Positions 33,121 to 40,526 of a DNA stretch of 64,000 nucleotides are shown in pieces (the first letter of the stretch is position 1; each line of letters starts with the position of its first letter). Where the stretch lies: positions 3,008,066 to 3,072,065 of the forward strand of contig NZ_AP027365.1 of assembly GCF_030295995.1 (NCBI RefSeq), given 5' to 3'. The DNA comes from Thalassotalea hakodatensis (GTDB lineage: Bacteria > Pseudomonadota > Gammaproteobacteria > Enterobacterales > Alteromonadaceae). A program made the translations under genes and the position numbers. The notes beneath the pieces were generated by a model. The model ran no database searches. It was not told where the DNA came from and saw only the letters and a program-made list of their open reading frames with translations.

Positions 33121-34008
33121 GTGGAAGTTTTAAGCAGTAAGACCATTACAAACCCAGTAGACGCATATTTTTTAACCATTTCAAAAAGTAGCTATGATTC
33201 ATATTTTTTTAGAATTCGTGAATTTTGTAGAGTAATTTTTAAAACAACAGATTTTCAAAAATGCGATTGGAAAAGCTTTACATACATTGATCTCTTACGC
33301 TTCATACAACATAAAAAATCACAAGGGATAAGCCCAAATTCACTTAACACATCTATTGCGATCATTAAATCAATTGCATTACATGCTTGGCAATTAGGCT
33401 TTATCTCGCTAGAAGAATACACAAAGATCAAACTCACAAAAAAGGTAAAAGGACACCGCTTACCCGCAGGCAGAACACTGGAAATTAATGAAATTCAAGA
33501 TATTAAGCATTACTATTTTTTAGCTGATGAATTATTAGATATACGAGATTTTGCTATGTTCGCCCTTGGCGTTGGTGCAGGGTTACGAAGAAAAGAGATA
33601 ACCTTGCTAGACGTTAAACATATTACCAAAGATAATATTTTAGTGAATGGCAAAGGCGACAAGCAACGCTTAGTACCTTTAACATCATTTGTTAAACAAG
33701 CTGTTAAACGTTGGCTAAAAGTGGCTGGTATTGGTTCTGGTGCCGTATTTACCAACATAAACACATCACAAAGAATTAGTATTCAAGTTGTTCATCGGTG
33801 CTATAAACGCATTGTTCGTAATGTAGAGTGTGAGCCATTCACTGCACATGATTTACGTAGAACTTTCGCTACTTATCTTTTAGACAATAAAGCTGATGTT
33901 TTCGCTGTGCAGCTGCTACTTGGACATAGCAACGAAACAACGACTAGACAATATGATCGCAGGGGCGAAAAGATAAAGGCACATGCTATAAAATTATTGC
34001 CTTTTTAA
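33121..34008 (+). CDS. Tyrosine recombinase (provirus integrase)
   Basis: A 295-residue site-specific recombinase. An N-terminal SAM-like core-binding domain (about 10-105) precedes the catalytic domain with every active-site residue: Arg in GAGLRRKEIT, Lys in GKGDKQR, HDLRR, LLGHS and the nucleophile in TRQYDRRG. Start is GTG with AAGGAAAGG upstream. It is divergent from recA and begins 122 bases inside attL, as expected for an integrase next to its site. It resembles XerC/D-type enzymes more than lambda Int. Confidence 0.95.
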   Translation: MEVLSSKTITNPVDAYFLTISKSSYDSYFFRIREFCRVIFKTTDFQKCDWKSFTYIDLLRFIQHKKSQGISPNSLNTSIAIIKSIALHAWQLGFISLEEYTKIKLTKKVKGHRLPAGRTLEINEIQDIKHYYFLADELLDIRDFAMFALGVGAGLRRKEITLLDVKHITKDNILVNGKGDKQRLVPLTSFVKQAVKRWLKVAGIGSGAVFTNINTSQRISIQVVHRCYKRIVRNVECEPFTAHDLRRTFATYLLDNKADVFAVQLLLGHSNETTTRQYDRRGEKIKAHAIKLLPF

Positions 34009-34076
34009 CGTAACGCTGTGTAAATTTTGCCGCTAATCATAGCCGCTTACCTTTCAGATTTTACGTAGCGTTGTAT

Positions 34077-34186
34077 TTATCCACATTTTACTGGTACCGG
34101 TCGCCCTACTTTTGTGAATAATCGGTTATCCTGGCAAACGATTTATTCACATTTTATTGTGGTACCTAACTTTAAATTGTGGATAA
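34077..34186. promoter_or_regulatory. Cluster of four DnaA-box sequences in two inverted pairs; candidate replication origin
   Basis: Boxes: TTATCCACA 34077-34085 (+), TTATTCACA 34113-34121 (-), TTATTCACA 34143-34151 (+) and TTATCCACA 34178-34186 (-). Each plus box is followed by CATTTTA and GGTACC, so the region is two diverged 44-45-base copies of a box-GGTACC-inverted-box unit. All fit the DnaA consensus TTWTNCACA. It lies between the convergent ends of the integrase gene and the virion operon. Origin function is inferred. Confidence 0.6.
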
Positions 34187-34191
34187 GACAC

Positions 34192-34222
34192 AAAAAAGCC
34201 GCTTATTTTTAGCGGCTCTTTT
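34192..34222. terminator. Terminator at the end of the virion operon
   Basis: AGCCGCT (34197-34203) pairs with AGCGGCT (34211-34217), with an A/T run on each side; it ends the minus-strand virion operon and may also stop integrase transcripts. Confidence 0.85.
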
Positions 34223-34338
34223 TAAAATAACTTAGTTTCTATCTTAGTAAGTCGTTTGTCATACTTCCAAGCGAAATAGATTAACGCGACGAACTGAGCG
34301 TTTACGCCCATTGATTCAGCTATTGTTAATATCTCCAT
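34222..34338 (-). CDS. Provirus micro-protein, 38 aa, possible membrane helix
   Basis: Begins MEILTIAESMGVNAQFVALI, continues with a hydrophobic stretch FVALIYFAW and ends in a charged helix (KYDKRLTKIETKLF). Its ATG overlaps the stop codon of the upstream lipoprotein gene (TAATG), a sign of translational coupling. It is the last gene before the operon terminator. Position and layout would suit a small holin or lysis accessory, but no family is recognised. Confidence 0.55.
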   Translation of the reverse strand: MEILTIAESMGVNAQFVALIYFAWKYDKRLTKIETKLF

Positions 34339-34547
34339 TACTGCCTCACTACATCAACAAAACCGTGAATAGTACAATAATCAACACCAACTTTTATTCC
34401 TTGGCTAGTTAGCGTTGCTTTTACCATAGCGCGAAATTCTAAGTTTTCACTTTGACAATAGGCACGTGAAATATCACCTACCTGATAGTTAGATGAACAG
34501 CCGATCATTAACATGGCCATGAACACCGTTAAAAGAAATTTTACCAT
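34338..34547 (-). CDS. Small provirus lipoprotein
   Basis: A 69-residue protein with a lipoprotein signal peptide (LLTVFMAMLMIGCSS, lipobox Cys-17) and a short soluble domain with two further cysteines (residues near 31 and 59). GGGGG lies five bases before the ATG, which overlaps the end of the DUF1353 gene. Near the end of a virion operon and beside cell-wall genes, an outer-membrane spanin-like lysis role is possible but unproven. Confidence 0.65.
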   Translation of the reverse strand: MVKFLLTVFMAMLMIGCSSNYQVGDISRAYCQSENLEFRAMVKATLTSQGIKVGVDYCTIHGFVDVVRQ

Positions 34548-34885
34548 TTAGGCCCCCTAAATTTTATACCCCAATACATGACTTTTGCTTTTATGCGATT
34601 AACGCCATTAGCGCGGCATGCTTCGTAATACATTTTGTGTACGTCTTTGTGTGGCCGTGAACGTGTCACGCAATAAACATCATGCACGATTGACGCATAA
34701 CGATGTTTTCCCACAAAAGGCGAACCAATAAAAAACCACAACCAACGCGGAATACTTGAACCGTCAACAATAGAGCCTTTAGGCGCTACCCAAATAACGC
34801 CTTGTTTATCAATAAAGGTAAAATCTTCTAATAGTTGAACTTTTCGTTCAGGTAGCCAACGCGTTAACGGTTGACCACTAAACAT
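34541..34885 (-). CDS. DUF1353-family phage protein
   Basis: A 114-residue protein matching the DUF1353 pattern: FTFIDKQGVIWVAPKGSIVDG, SSIPRWLWFFIGSPFVGKHR, ASIVHDVYC, and a helical tail. The family is common in phage genomes and its biochemical role is unsettled. The conserved aspartate and histidine (VDGSSIP, VHD) hint at a metal or catalytic site. It lies 53 bases after the 94-aa membrane protein gene. Confidence 0.75.
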   Translation of the reverse strand: MFSGQPLTRWLPERKVQLLEDFTFIDKQGVIWVAPKGSIVDGSSIPRWLWFFIGSPFVGKHRYASIVHDVYCVTRSRPHKDVHKMYYEACRANGVNRIKAKVMYWGIKFRGPKW

Positions 34886-34938
34886 AGATATAACGCCATG
34901 TTTTAAGCGGGCTTATTAAACGAGTTAATAACCACATG

Positions 34939-35223
34939 TTAGCCCCCTGTTTGCGCGTTGTTGATTTGGTCTAAGCTTGAACCATGAATTTGTTCATATA
35001 TCCAACCGCCAAGCTTGAAGTTGCTATTACCCGTTACTTTTGCTCCAACAGCATCAACACCAGAAGCAAACACGTTATCATCGTTTATCGGGTTAACTGC
35101 ATCACCGACAGCCGCAGCTGCTGCACGTGCTTTCTTTTCACCGTAGTAAAGAACAACACCACCAACGGCCGCGACTGCCAACACCATGCCGACTTTTGAG
35201 TCTAATAGTTTCGTTACTTGCAT
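34939..35223 (-). CDS. Provirus membrane protein, 94 aa
   Basis: One hydrophobic helix near the N-terminus (VGMVLAVAAVGGVVLYYGEKK) followed by an Ala-rich segment and a Gly/Asn-rich soluble tail. GGGGG lies about eight bases before the ATG, which overlaps the preceding stop codon. By position and membrane segment it is a candidate protein of the internal virion membrane. No family recognised. Confidence 0.65.
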   Translation of the reverse strand: MQVTKLLDSKVGMVLAVAAVGGVVLYYGEKKARAAAAAVGDAVNPINDDNVFASGVDAVGAKVTGNSNFKLGGWIYEQIHGSSLDQINNAQTGG

Positions 35224-35684
35224 TATGCAAACCCCCTTTCAAAACCTTCGATAAGCTGATCGCTGCCGTATGGCTGCATGCCGTTTTCATGGCGCGTTAT
35301 TGCTGCCATTAATGCAGGGTATTCGCCAGTTTCTAAGGGTTCATTAGGGTTAACACCAACTATTTGAGCTGCATGGTTAACGTAACTTTGTGTATTATTC
35401 TCAATAGGTGGAGCCCATCTATTTATAATTTGCTCAATGGTATTGAGTTGATATAAATCACGATAGTTACGCAGAATACGCGCCATTGCTCGCAAGCCAT
35501 TCTCGGCAGTATCAAAAATAATAAAGCCTGCTTCATCTTTACCGATAGCGCCTTGCCATTCTTGCCAGTTACCCGTGGCGCGAATATTACCCGCGTTATT
35601 GTTACGGATGCCTCGCGGCATGCGTGAATTATTCATATATAAAAGCCCTCCAACGGCTAATAAAAGTAAACTAAACTTGTTCAT
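35223..35684 (-). CDS. Virion-associated lysozyme-like (transglycosylase) protein
   Basis: A 153-residue protein with an N-terminal membrane anchor (FSLLLLAVGGLLYM) and then RGIRNNNAGNIR, WQGAIG, DTAENGLRAMARILRNY, IEQIINRWAPPIENNTQSYV, a pattern of phage structural proteins with a lysozyme-like fold. It probably cuts peptidoglycan during entry or release. The start overlaps the upstream gene by 14 bases. Confidence 0.75.
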   Translation of the reverse strand: MNKFSLLLLAVGGLLYMNNSRMPRGIRNNNAGNIRATGNWQEWQGAIGKDEAGFIIFDTAENGLRAMARILRNYRDLYQLNTIEQIINRWAPPIENNTQSYVNHAAQIVGVNPNEPLETGEYPALMAAITRHENGMQPYGSDQLIEGFERGFA

Positions 35685-36060
35685 CTGGTGAGCCGTCTGC
35701 TAACAGTTCATCAACTCGCGCAGCTGTTAAAATGCCAACACTTTTAAGATAATTAAGCCCGTCTATTGTTTGCTGAAAATCGAGATCAACAAATGAACTT
35801 GCTAGTAAATCTTCATTAAGCACTTGCACAACTGGATCATTACTTGTCTTAACCGCTGATTTTTCCGCTAACGTCATACGACGACGAAACGAACCTATCG
35901 AGATGATGCGAATTTTTGCTTCTGGCATATCTCCGCTGGGATAAAGCGAACCAACAATAAAATCTTGATTAACGAGTGTTAACGATTCATCTATAACTGG
36001 ATTAGTTGAGCTTTGCTTGCTAACAACAACGCCATTAACAATTTTTACGTAATTAAACAT
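35671..36060 (-). CDS. Conserved phage structural or assembly protein, 129 aa
   Basis: The N-terminal half is beta-rich (FNYVKIVNGVVVSK); the C-terminal half has IGSFRRRMTLAEKSAV, DPVVQVLNEDLLASSFVDLD and GILTAARVDELLADGSPDE, a pattern I associate with small conserved phage proteins of unclear function. I start at the ATG at 36060, nine bases after GGAGG; a TTG at 36066 would be only three bases away. The stop overlaps the next gene. Confidence 0.6.
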   Translation of the reverse strand: MFNYVKIVNGVVVSKQSSTNPVIDESLTLVNQDFIVGSLYPSGDMPEAKIRIISIGSFRRRMTLAEKSAVKTSNDPVVQVLNEDLLASSFVDLDFQQTIDGLNYLKSVGILTAARVDELLADGSPDEQV

Positions 36061-36304
36061 ACTCAATCACCTCCCAAGAAACATTTGCCGTTCTTGTCGT
36101 TGCATCATGCCTTAAACGCAAATTAGTATCCGTTGTTAACTCACCTCTACTCAATGAATTGGCACTTTGTGACCAACCACTAGACATAAGATTAATAAAA
36201 GCTTTTTCTCTGTTTACTTTTGCGATTGTTATATCCAAAGCAGAACTTAAACTTGCAGTTCCACGCTGAATTGATTTTACAGGGCTAGTATTAAGAAGTT
36301 TCAT
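36053..36304 (-). CDS. Small beta-rich virion protein, 83 aa
   Basis: A compact protein with alternating beta-strand patterns (LDITIAKVNREKAFINLMSS, GELTTDTNLRLRHD, TANVSWEVIEYV) of the kind seen in phage surface or host-recognition domains. GGAG precedes the ATG. It lies directly after the 182-aa gene and before the 129-aa gene. Role inferred only from context. Confidence 0.55.
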   Translation of the reverse strand: MKLLNTSPVKSIQRGTASLSSALDITIAKVNREKAFINLMSSGWSQSANSLSRGELTTDTNLRLRHDATTRTANVSWEVIEYV

Positions 36305-36853
36305 TTAGCTAAACTCCTCTAAAATTCTAACCTCAGTGCCCGCATTAACAGGTATTAACGTTAACGCGCCTCTGTTTTCCCATTCCATTGCACCAGTAAC
36401 AAGAATGCCGTCATCAACTGAACTCACATAACAATCACCAGATAGTTGTATCAACGCTGTTTTTCTGTTTTCTGAAAAACTTAATACTTGCGAGCCGTTC
36501 ACCGTATCGTTTAACGTTTGAATCGGTAGTGTTTGCGAACTGCTACCCGTTGAATTAACCGTAACTGTTGAAGCACCGCTTAAGCGATCATCGTCAGCAA
36601 TATCTAACCCCGCAAAGTACTCAATTGTTTGGTCAACATCACTGACAATTGTAAATTTTGTATAAGGCGCTGGACGACTAGAAAAATTTAAGCCTATACC
36701 CGCTAATAATGGCGTTGATAAACTCCATTCGCCGTTATCATACGAGCTATAAAAATCAATATTAACTAGCGCTTGTGCTGAAAAAATACGGAAAAAACGA
36801 CCTGTTAAGCCAATATCAGCGGGAACACCCGCTTTTAATACTAATTTCTTCAT
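36305..36853 (-). CDS. Beta-rich virion protein, candidate vertex (penton/spike) protein
   Basis: A 182-residue all-beta protein. GRFFRIFSAQALVNIDFYSS, LAGIGLNFSSRPAPYTKF and TIVSDVDQTIEYFAGL form a jelly-roll-like pattern seen in many small phage structural proteins; a Ser/Thr-rich linker then leads to a second beta segment (residues 110-182). In PM2-like viruses a vertex protein is expected apart from the capsid protein, and this is the best candidate. Its ATG overlaps the preceding stop (ATGA). Confidence 0.5.
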   Translation of the reverse strand: MKKLVLKAGVPADIGLTGRFFRIFSAQALVNIDFYSSYDNGEWSLSTPLLAGIGLNFSSRPAPYTKFTIVSDVDQTIEYFAGLDIADDDRLSGASTVTVNSTGSSSQTLPIQTLNDTVNGSQVLSFSENRKTALIQLSGDCYVSSVDDGILVTGAMEWENRGALTLIPVNAGTEVRILEEFS

Positions 36854-37683
36854 TTTTTAATCACCATGGCGACCGCTAACGCGCCCACACCCATCATTAC
36901 GTATTTAACCATGTTAGTGCTTGCCTCTGAATTATCTTCAGTACCTAAAGAACCCGCTATTTGAAGCGCATTATCTAGCCCCGCCTCTTGTAATACGGCC
37001 ATATCTGTTAACGCGGTTTGTGTTTGGCTTGTTAAATCAGCTAAATTACTGCCGTATTCACTTGTAAGCTGTGCATTTTGTGACAATGATTGACTTGTTA
37101 AATCAGCTATATTACTGCCGAAAAAATCTGTAGTATCTTTCAAATCACTCGCGAACTGACTCGCCAACGCTGTATTGTTATTAATTGCAAATTGCATGTT
37201 CTGGCTTTCGCGTTCCGATGAACGTTCCAAAGCTGCACCAAAGCCCTCAATTAAATAATTGTTATTATCGAGAACCTTTTCAGTTAACGCGTTATTGTTA
37301 GATAACGTTGAGTCTGTCAAATACGCTAAGTTATCACCGAAGTTGTTCGCTAAATTTGCGTTAGACTCGACCACATCACCCGCGAGTGACATAAACGTAT
37401 CGGCGTTTTCCCCTGCTTCCATGATAGCCAGTTCAGATAAGGCATTAGCCCCATCATTAGCCGTTAAAACACCATTAATTGCACCTAATGAAATAGATTC
37501 GTTAGTAACTAAAGCGTCATTAACTATGCCGATAGCCCCCTCAACTGCACCATGATCAACGCTTGTGAAATGATTACCACTCCCGTTCACTAAAAAGCCG
37601 TTATTGTCCCCACCAATACCAATAGAAACAGAGGTGTTATCGCTTCTGCTTGTTTGGCTTGATCGAGATTTAGATCCACTCAT
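36850..37683 (-). CDS. Long helical, tail-anchored virion protein, 277 aa
   Basis: A low-complexity Ser/Gly/Asn start (residues 1-45) is followed by a long helical region with loosely repeated FGSNIADLTSQSLSQNAQLT / YGSNLADLTSQTQTALTDM units and one C-terminal membrane helix ending in lysines (YVMMGVGALAVAMVIKK). Size and topology suit a membrane-anchored fibre or stalk. Asn/Gln/Ser-rich repeats may make it fast evolving. No family recognised. Confidence 0.65.
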   Translation of the reverse strand: MSGSKSRSSQTSRSDNTSVSIGIGGDNNGFLVNGSGNHFTSVDHGAVEGAIGIVNDALVTNESISLGAINGVLTANDGANALSELAIMEAGENADTFMSLAGDVVESNANLANNFGDNLAYLTDSTLSNNNALTEKVLDNNNYLIEGFGAALERSSERESQNMQFAINNNTALASQFASDLKDTTDFFGSNIADLTSQSLSQNAQLTSEYGSNLADLTSQTQTALTDMAVLQEAGLDNALQIAGSLGTEDNSEASTNMVKYVMMGVGALAVAMVIKK

Positions 37684-37687
37684 AATT

Positions 37688-38041
37688 TTAAATACTCATT
37701 GTATAAACAACTTCTAACTGCACCCAGCCAAATTCGGCTGCTAATCGCTCCATTCCTTTTCTGTGCGTGTGCATTCTTGCACTTGTACAATTATGTTGTT
37801 TTGCTAATTTTTTTAATGTTCTGCCCGCCTTTACAAGTCCTTTACCCTCGGCACACATGACAATTAATTCTTTTTCATTTTCGTAGTGTTCGAAGCGAGT
37901 AATAAAGCAACAATCACCAATTAAAAAAGCCTCTGCTTTTTTGGCTTCTAATGATTTGCGAATTGCTTCAACATCGTATCGAACAGACTTAGAGCATAGT
38001 TTTAGCGCTTGTTCTGTTGAAACAGGTGTTACCTTTTCCAA
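37688..38041 (-). CDS. GNAT-like phage protein, 117 aa
   Basis: The sequence LIVMCAEGKGLVKAGRTLKKLAKQHNCTSARMHTHRKGMERLAAEFGW follows the layout of GNAT-fold proteins (beta strand, glycine loop, helix, strand, helix with final Gly-Trp/Phe). Some phage virion proteins also have this fold. Start is a TTG at 38041 overlapping the end of the upstream gene. Whether it has acetyltransferase activity is unknown. Confidence 0.55.
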   Translation of the reverse strand: MEKVTPVSTEQALKLCSKSVRYDVEAIRKSLEAKKAEAFLIGDCCFITRFEHYENEKELIVMCAEGKGLVKAGRTLKKLAKQHNCTSARMHTHRKGMERLAAEFGWVQLEVVYTMSI

Positions 38042-38232
38042 AGTAACACCGCCACAACTGCCAAGCCTGCAATCATAATCATTTGATTGTTATTATCTTT
38101 AGCGCCAAACGTCATATTTCCGACGTTATAACTAGAATCACTACCAAAGTCGCCATTAGTGGCCGTTGCCGATGAACTCGCCGACATACCCCCGCCGCCG
38201 CCACCCATGAAACCGCTGAGCATATTACCCAT
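38029..38232 (-). CDS. Gly-rich tail-anchored virion membrane protein, 67 aa
   Basis: Starts MGNMLSGFMGGGGGGMSAS, has a Gly/Ser/Asn-rich middle and ends with a membrane helix and basic residues (MIMIAGLAVVAVLLWKR). I use the ATG at 38232, with AAGGCG upstream, overlapping the end of the 32-aa gene; the longer frame to 38307 is the other-frame shadow of that gene. Likely component of the internal membrane. Confidence 0.65.
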   Translation of the reverse strand: MGNMLSGFMGGGGGGMSASSSATATNGDFGSDSSYNVGNMTFGAKDNNNQMIMIAGLAVVAVLLWKR

Positions 38233-38323
38233 CTTTGTTCGCCTTACGATTACGTAAATAATCGAGTAAAAGACCCGCCGCGACCGAAGCCGCGACAGTA
38301 AAAGCAAATGTTTTTTTGTTCAC
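38225..38323 (-). CDS. Provirus micro-protein, 32 aa, membrane helix
   Basis: GTG start with a GGGG-type ribosome site; begins MNKKTFAFTVAASVAAGLLL, then DYLRNRKANKDG. One membrane helix with a basic end. Its last eight bases overlap the next gene, suggesting coupled translation. Its size recalls the small membrane proteins of PM2 virions. Confidence 0.6.
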   Translation of the reverse strand: MNKKTFAFTVAASVAAGLLLDYLRNRKANKDG

Positions 38324-38332
38324 TTGCCACCC

Positions 38333-38620
38333 CTATTTTTTAGCGATTAAGAAAACCGCAGCTAATGCAGCCGCACCAATAACAAGCTGATTTGTGGATA
38401 AACCACCAAAACCACTTGTAGTATTATTGGTTGCTTGGCTTAACTGTTCAGACGTTAACGGCACTTGGCCGTTGCCTTGCGGTTGCTCAACCGTATTATT
38501 AAGTTGAGCTTGCCCCGCACCAGTCACATCAGCTTGATATTGCGAATCTCGCATTTTTAAATACGAGTCAGCCAAGCTAAAAAAGGAGTCTATATAACCG
38601 CCTGAATTAGGTGGATTCAT
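38333..38620 (-). CDS. Tail-anchored virion membrane protein, 95 aa
   Basis: Soluble polar N-terminus (residues 1-70, Gln/Asn-rich) and one C-terminal membrane helix ending in two lysines (LVIGAAALAAVFLIAKK). GGGGGTG lies just before the ATG. It follows the capsid gene directly, and length is similar to PM2 membrane protein P3 (about 104 aa, from memory), but equivalence is only by position, size and topology. Confidence 0.65.
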   Translation of the reverse strand: MNPPNSGGYIDSFFSLADSYLKMRDSQYQADVTGAGQAQLNNTVEQPQGNGQVPLTSEQLSQATNNTTSGFGGLSTNQLVIGAAALAAVFLIAKK

Positions 38621-38634
38621 ACATCACCCCCTTA

Positions 38635-39447
38635 TTAAATACCGTTAAACTCGGTTAAATACTCAACCACAATATCGAATGCACCCGCAGTATCTAAAAA
38701 CGGACGTAAACGAAAATCTTGAACGCGCTGTGTATTGCCGCTTGAATCAAGCCATGTCATTGCTAATGCTTGAGCGGGATCACCTTCTAAATGAAAATCA
38801 ACAGAAGTGTGTGCGGCTGCATCAGGGTTGCGGCCATGGTCAACTTGAATGCCTGCGCCTAGCGTTTTAGCCAGTTCATAGACTTTCACGTCATCAACTT
38901 CAACTTCTACTTTAGAAATATCAGGCTTAAACAAGTGAATTGCAGCAATACGCCCTTCTTTAGGGATATTATCTATCTCTTTAATGCCAGACGTTGCCGA
39001 GCTAGCAGGAAAGCGTTTCACTTTTGTGATCATGCCTAGCGGCAATTGATTTGATTTAACCGCATACGCATCAATAACAGGTGCAGCTGCTGCCGCATCA
39101 ATATCGAATTTGATTTCAAATGTTTGAACGTCAGCCGTTCCGATTGCAGTCATTCGACGTAATGCAATGTTTTCCATCTCAGGGCGTACAAAGTGGAACG
39201 TTAAAACACCCGCTTTGATATTACGCTTATAGTGCTTATTCATTGCTTGTAAGCGAACACCATCGGTATACGTTTGAATTGGCTTACCATTGATTAACAC
39301 TTCAATGTTTTTGATTTGTGCCAGAGTGACACCCGCATATTCTAAATGAATAGAATCATACGTTACGCCACGCGGAATAATTAGCGTAGCAGTTGAACCC
39401 GCTTGCACATTTGCAAGACTAGGTAGTTTCGTAAATTTACGAGCCAT
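38635..39447 (-). CDS. Major capsid protein, PM2 P2-like double jelly roll
   Basis: 270 residues, almost the length of PM2 P2 (269 aa). Shared-looking blocks (compared from memory) are the opening LPSLANVQAGSTATLIIPRG, TYDSIHLEYAGVTLAQIKNI, KRNIKAGVLTFHFVRPEM, TFEIKFDIDAAAAAP, and RIAAIHL. These cover both jelly rolls. It forms the hexagonally arranged trimers of the icosahedral shell above an internal membrane. GGAGGT lies ten bases upstream of the ATG. Confidence 0.92.
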   Translation of the reverse strand: MARKFTKLPSLANVQAGSTATLIIPRGVTYDSIHLEYAGVTLAQIKNIEVLINGKPIQTYTDGVRLQAMNKHYKRNIKAGVLTFHFVRPEMENIALRRMTAIGTADVQTFEIKFDIDAAAAAPVIDAYAVKSNQLPLGMITKVKRFPASSATSGIKEIDNIPKEGRIAAIHLFKPDISKVEVEVDDVKVYELAKTLGAGIQVDHGRNPDAAAHTSVDFHLEGDPAQALAMTWLDSSGNTQRVQDFRLRPFLDTAGAFDIVVEYLTEFNGI

Positions 39448-39462
39448 TTATCGTACCTCCGA

Positions 39463-39567
39463 TTAGCCAGTGATACGACGAACAGCCGTTACCTTTGAAC
39501 GAGCCATAGTTGCTAATAGCGAACCCGCTGCAACTAGTAAAATTGTTTTAAATGCTGATTTAGGCAT
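39463..39567 (-). CDS. Provirus micro-protein, 34 aa, membrane helix
   Basis: Begins MPKSAFKTILLVAAGSLLAT, then MARSKVTAVRRITG: one membrane helix with a strongly basic C-terminus. It is preceded by the TGTCGGGAGACA ribosome-site hairpin and lies 15 bases upstream of the capsid gene. It has the same length as PM2 membrane protein P7 (34 aa, from memory); homology is not established. Confidence 0.65.
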   Translation of the reverse strand: MPKSAFKTILLVAAGSLLATMARSKVTAVRRITG

Positions 39568-39573
39568 TGTTAA

Positions 39574-39585
39574 TGTCTCCCGACA
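39574..39585 (-). promoter_or_regulatory. Ribosome-site hairpin motif, copy 1
   Basis: TGTCGGGAGACA on the minus strand: stem TGTC/GACA, loop GGGA, with the Shine-Dalgarno GGGAG spanning the loop, nine bases before the ATG of the 34-aa gene. Preceded by C, as in copies 2 and 3. Confidence 0.7.
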
Positions 39586-39645
39586 GTTACTTTAAATATT
39601 GCGAAATTGCAGTATTCAAAATGCCTTTAAATCAATTTTTAGGCG

Positions 39646-39673
39646 AAAAAAAAGCGCCTTAAAGCGCCTTTTT
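39646..39673 (-). terminator. Candidate terminator between the ATPase and capsid gene groups
   Basis: On the minus strand GCGCT-TTAA-GGCGC is followed by eight Ts; the five-base stem has one G-T closing pair. It would separate the capsid transcript from the upstream genes. Confidence 0.55.
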
Positions 39674-39686
39674 CCGTTAACGGTTT

Positions 39687-39788
39687 TTATTCTGTTAAAA
39701 GCCTATAACAAAAGTAAAAAATGGCTAAGTAACAAATAAAACCCAAGCCACCACCGATTAAAATTACCAGTGTATCTATATCAATCAA
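39687..39788 (-). CDS. Provirus micro-protein, 33 aa, membrane helix
   Basis: TTG start overlapping the end of the 30-aa gene; begins IDIDTLVILIGGGLGFICYL and ends AIFYFCYRLLTE. Nearly the whole chain is one membrane helix. No strong ribosome site, so translation would depend on coupling. Kept because of the overlap pattern and clean membrane profile. Confidence 0.45.
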   Translation of the reverse strand: MIDIDTLVILIGGGLGFICYLAIFYFCYRLLTE

Positions 39789-39873
39789 AAATCACTTTCC
39801 ATGCTATTGCGCCAAGCAATACTGATACTGTCAGTAGAAACATTGACATGCTAAAAATAAAAAGTTCTTCCAT
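39781..39873 (-). CDS. Provirus micro-protein, 30 aa, membrane helix
   Basis: Starts MEELFIFSMSMFLLTVSVLL and ends GAIAWKVIFD. Its ATG shares one base with the stop codon of the packaging ATPase (TAATG), a typical coupled arrangement. Probably a small membrane protein of the virion or of assembly; no family recognised. Confidence 0.55.
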   Translation of the reverse strand: MEELFIFSMSMFLLTVSVLLGAIAWKVIFD

Positions 39874-40526
39874 TATGCTGCCGCCTTATATTCATCTAAT
39901 GGCTTTTGCCAGTTTTCTTTAGAGTTTCCACGCATAACCACATTAGAAAGCATGTCGCGTTCTAAGTAATCAAGCGCTTTTAACTCGGTTAAATCGTTAA
40001 CGTGAACATCGAGTTCAGCCGCCATATATTTGCGATCTTTTGCGCGTGACATTCGACCGACCCAAATACTAGATAAATTACCCAATATGGTTTTATCTGA
40101 TTCACTTGGCCGCTGTGTTACTGCGTATAAGGTAATGCCACGTTTACGGCCGCGACTCACTAACGTGTGCCAACCTTGCGGCGCTTTACCCGGTGAAGTC
40201 ACCCCCGCAATTTCTTCGGCTACTGCAACACAATTACCCCAAGCAAAAACAGCTTTTGACCATACGTTAAAAGCGGCTTCACCGTTGGCAACATAACGAA
40301 TTCGTAAACCGCCTTTAGGGTTTTGCTTTAACTTGGTTAAAAGTGCCTGTGCATTCGTTACCGTAATGATATTGGCAAGTTCACCGTATTCATCATCTGG
40401 ATCGAATATCACCAAGCGCTTAGCTTTTATAATCTTTGATTTCACTTTGTACGACTTACCAGAGCCAGAAGAACCACAAAACAATTCAATGCAGGCTTTG
40501 CGCGTTGTATCTATGCGTTTAGTCAA
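39873..40526 (-). CDS. Packaging ATPase, PM2 P9-like (FtsK/HerA superfamily)
   Basis: 217 residues with Walker A FCGSSGSGKSYKVK near the N-terminus, a Walker B-like strand CVAVAEEIAG and the downstream GRKRGITLYAVTQRPSESDKTI sensor segment. Membrane-containing tailless phages use such ATPases to package DNA through a vertex. I start at TTG 40526 because GGAGGG lies eight bases upstream; the frame extends to an ATG at 40571 that would overlap the previous gene by 53 bases. Confidence 0.88.
   Translation of the reverse strand: MTKRIDTTRKACIELFCGSSGSGKSYKVKSKIIKAKRLVIFDPDDEYGELANIITVTNAQALLTKLKQNPKGGLRIRYVANGEAAFNVWSKAVFAWGNCVAVAEEIAGVTSPGKAPQGWHTLVSRGRKRGITLYAVTQRPSESDKTILGNLSSIWVGRMSRAKDRKYMAAELDVHVNDLTELKALDYLERDMLSNVVMRGNSKENWQKPLDEYKAAA

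Noticed and set aside
37259-37555. 98-codon plus-strand frame opposite the 277-aa virion gene
   Set aside because: Antisense shadow of a repetitive helical gene, with no ribosome site and no neighbours on that strand.
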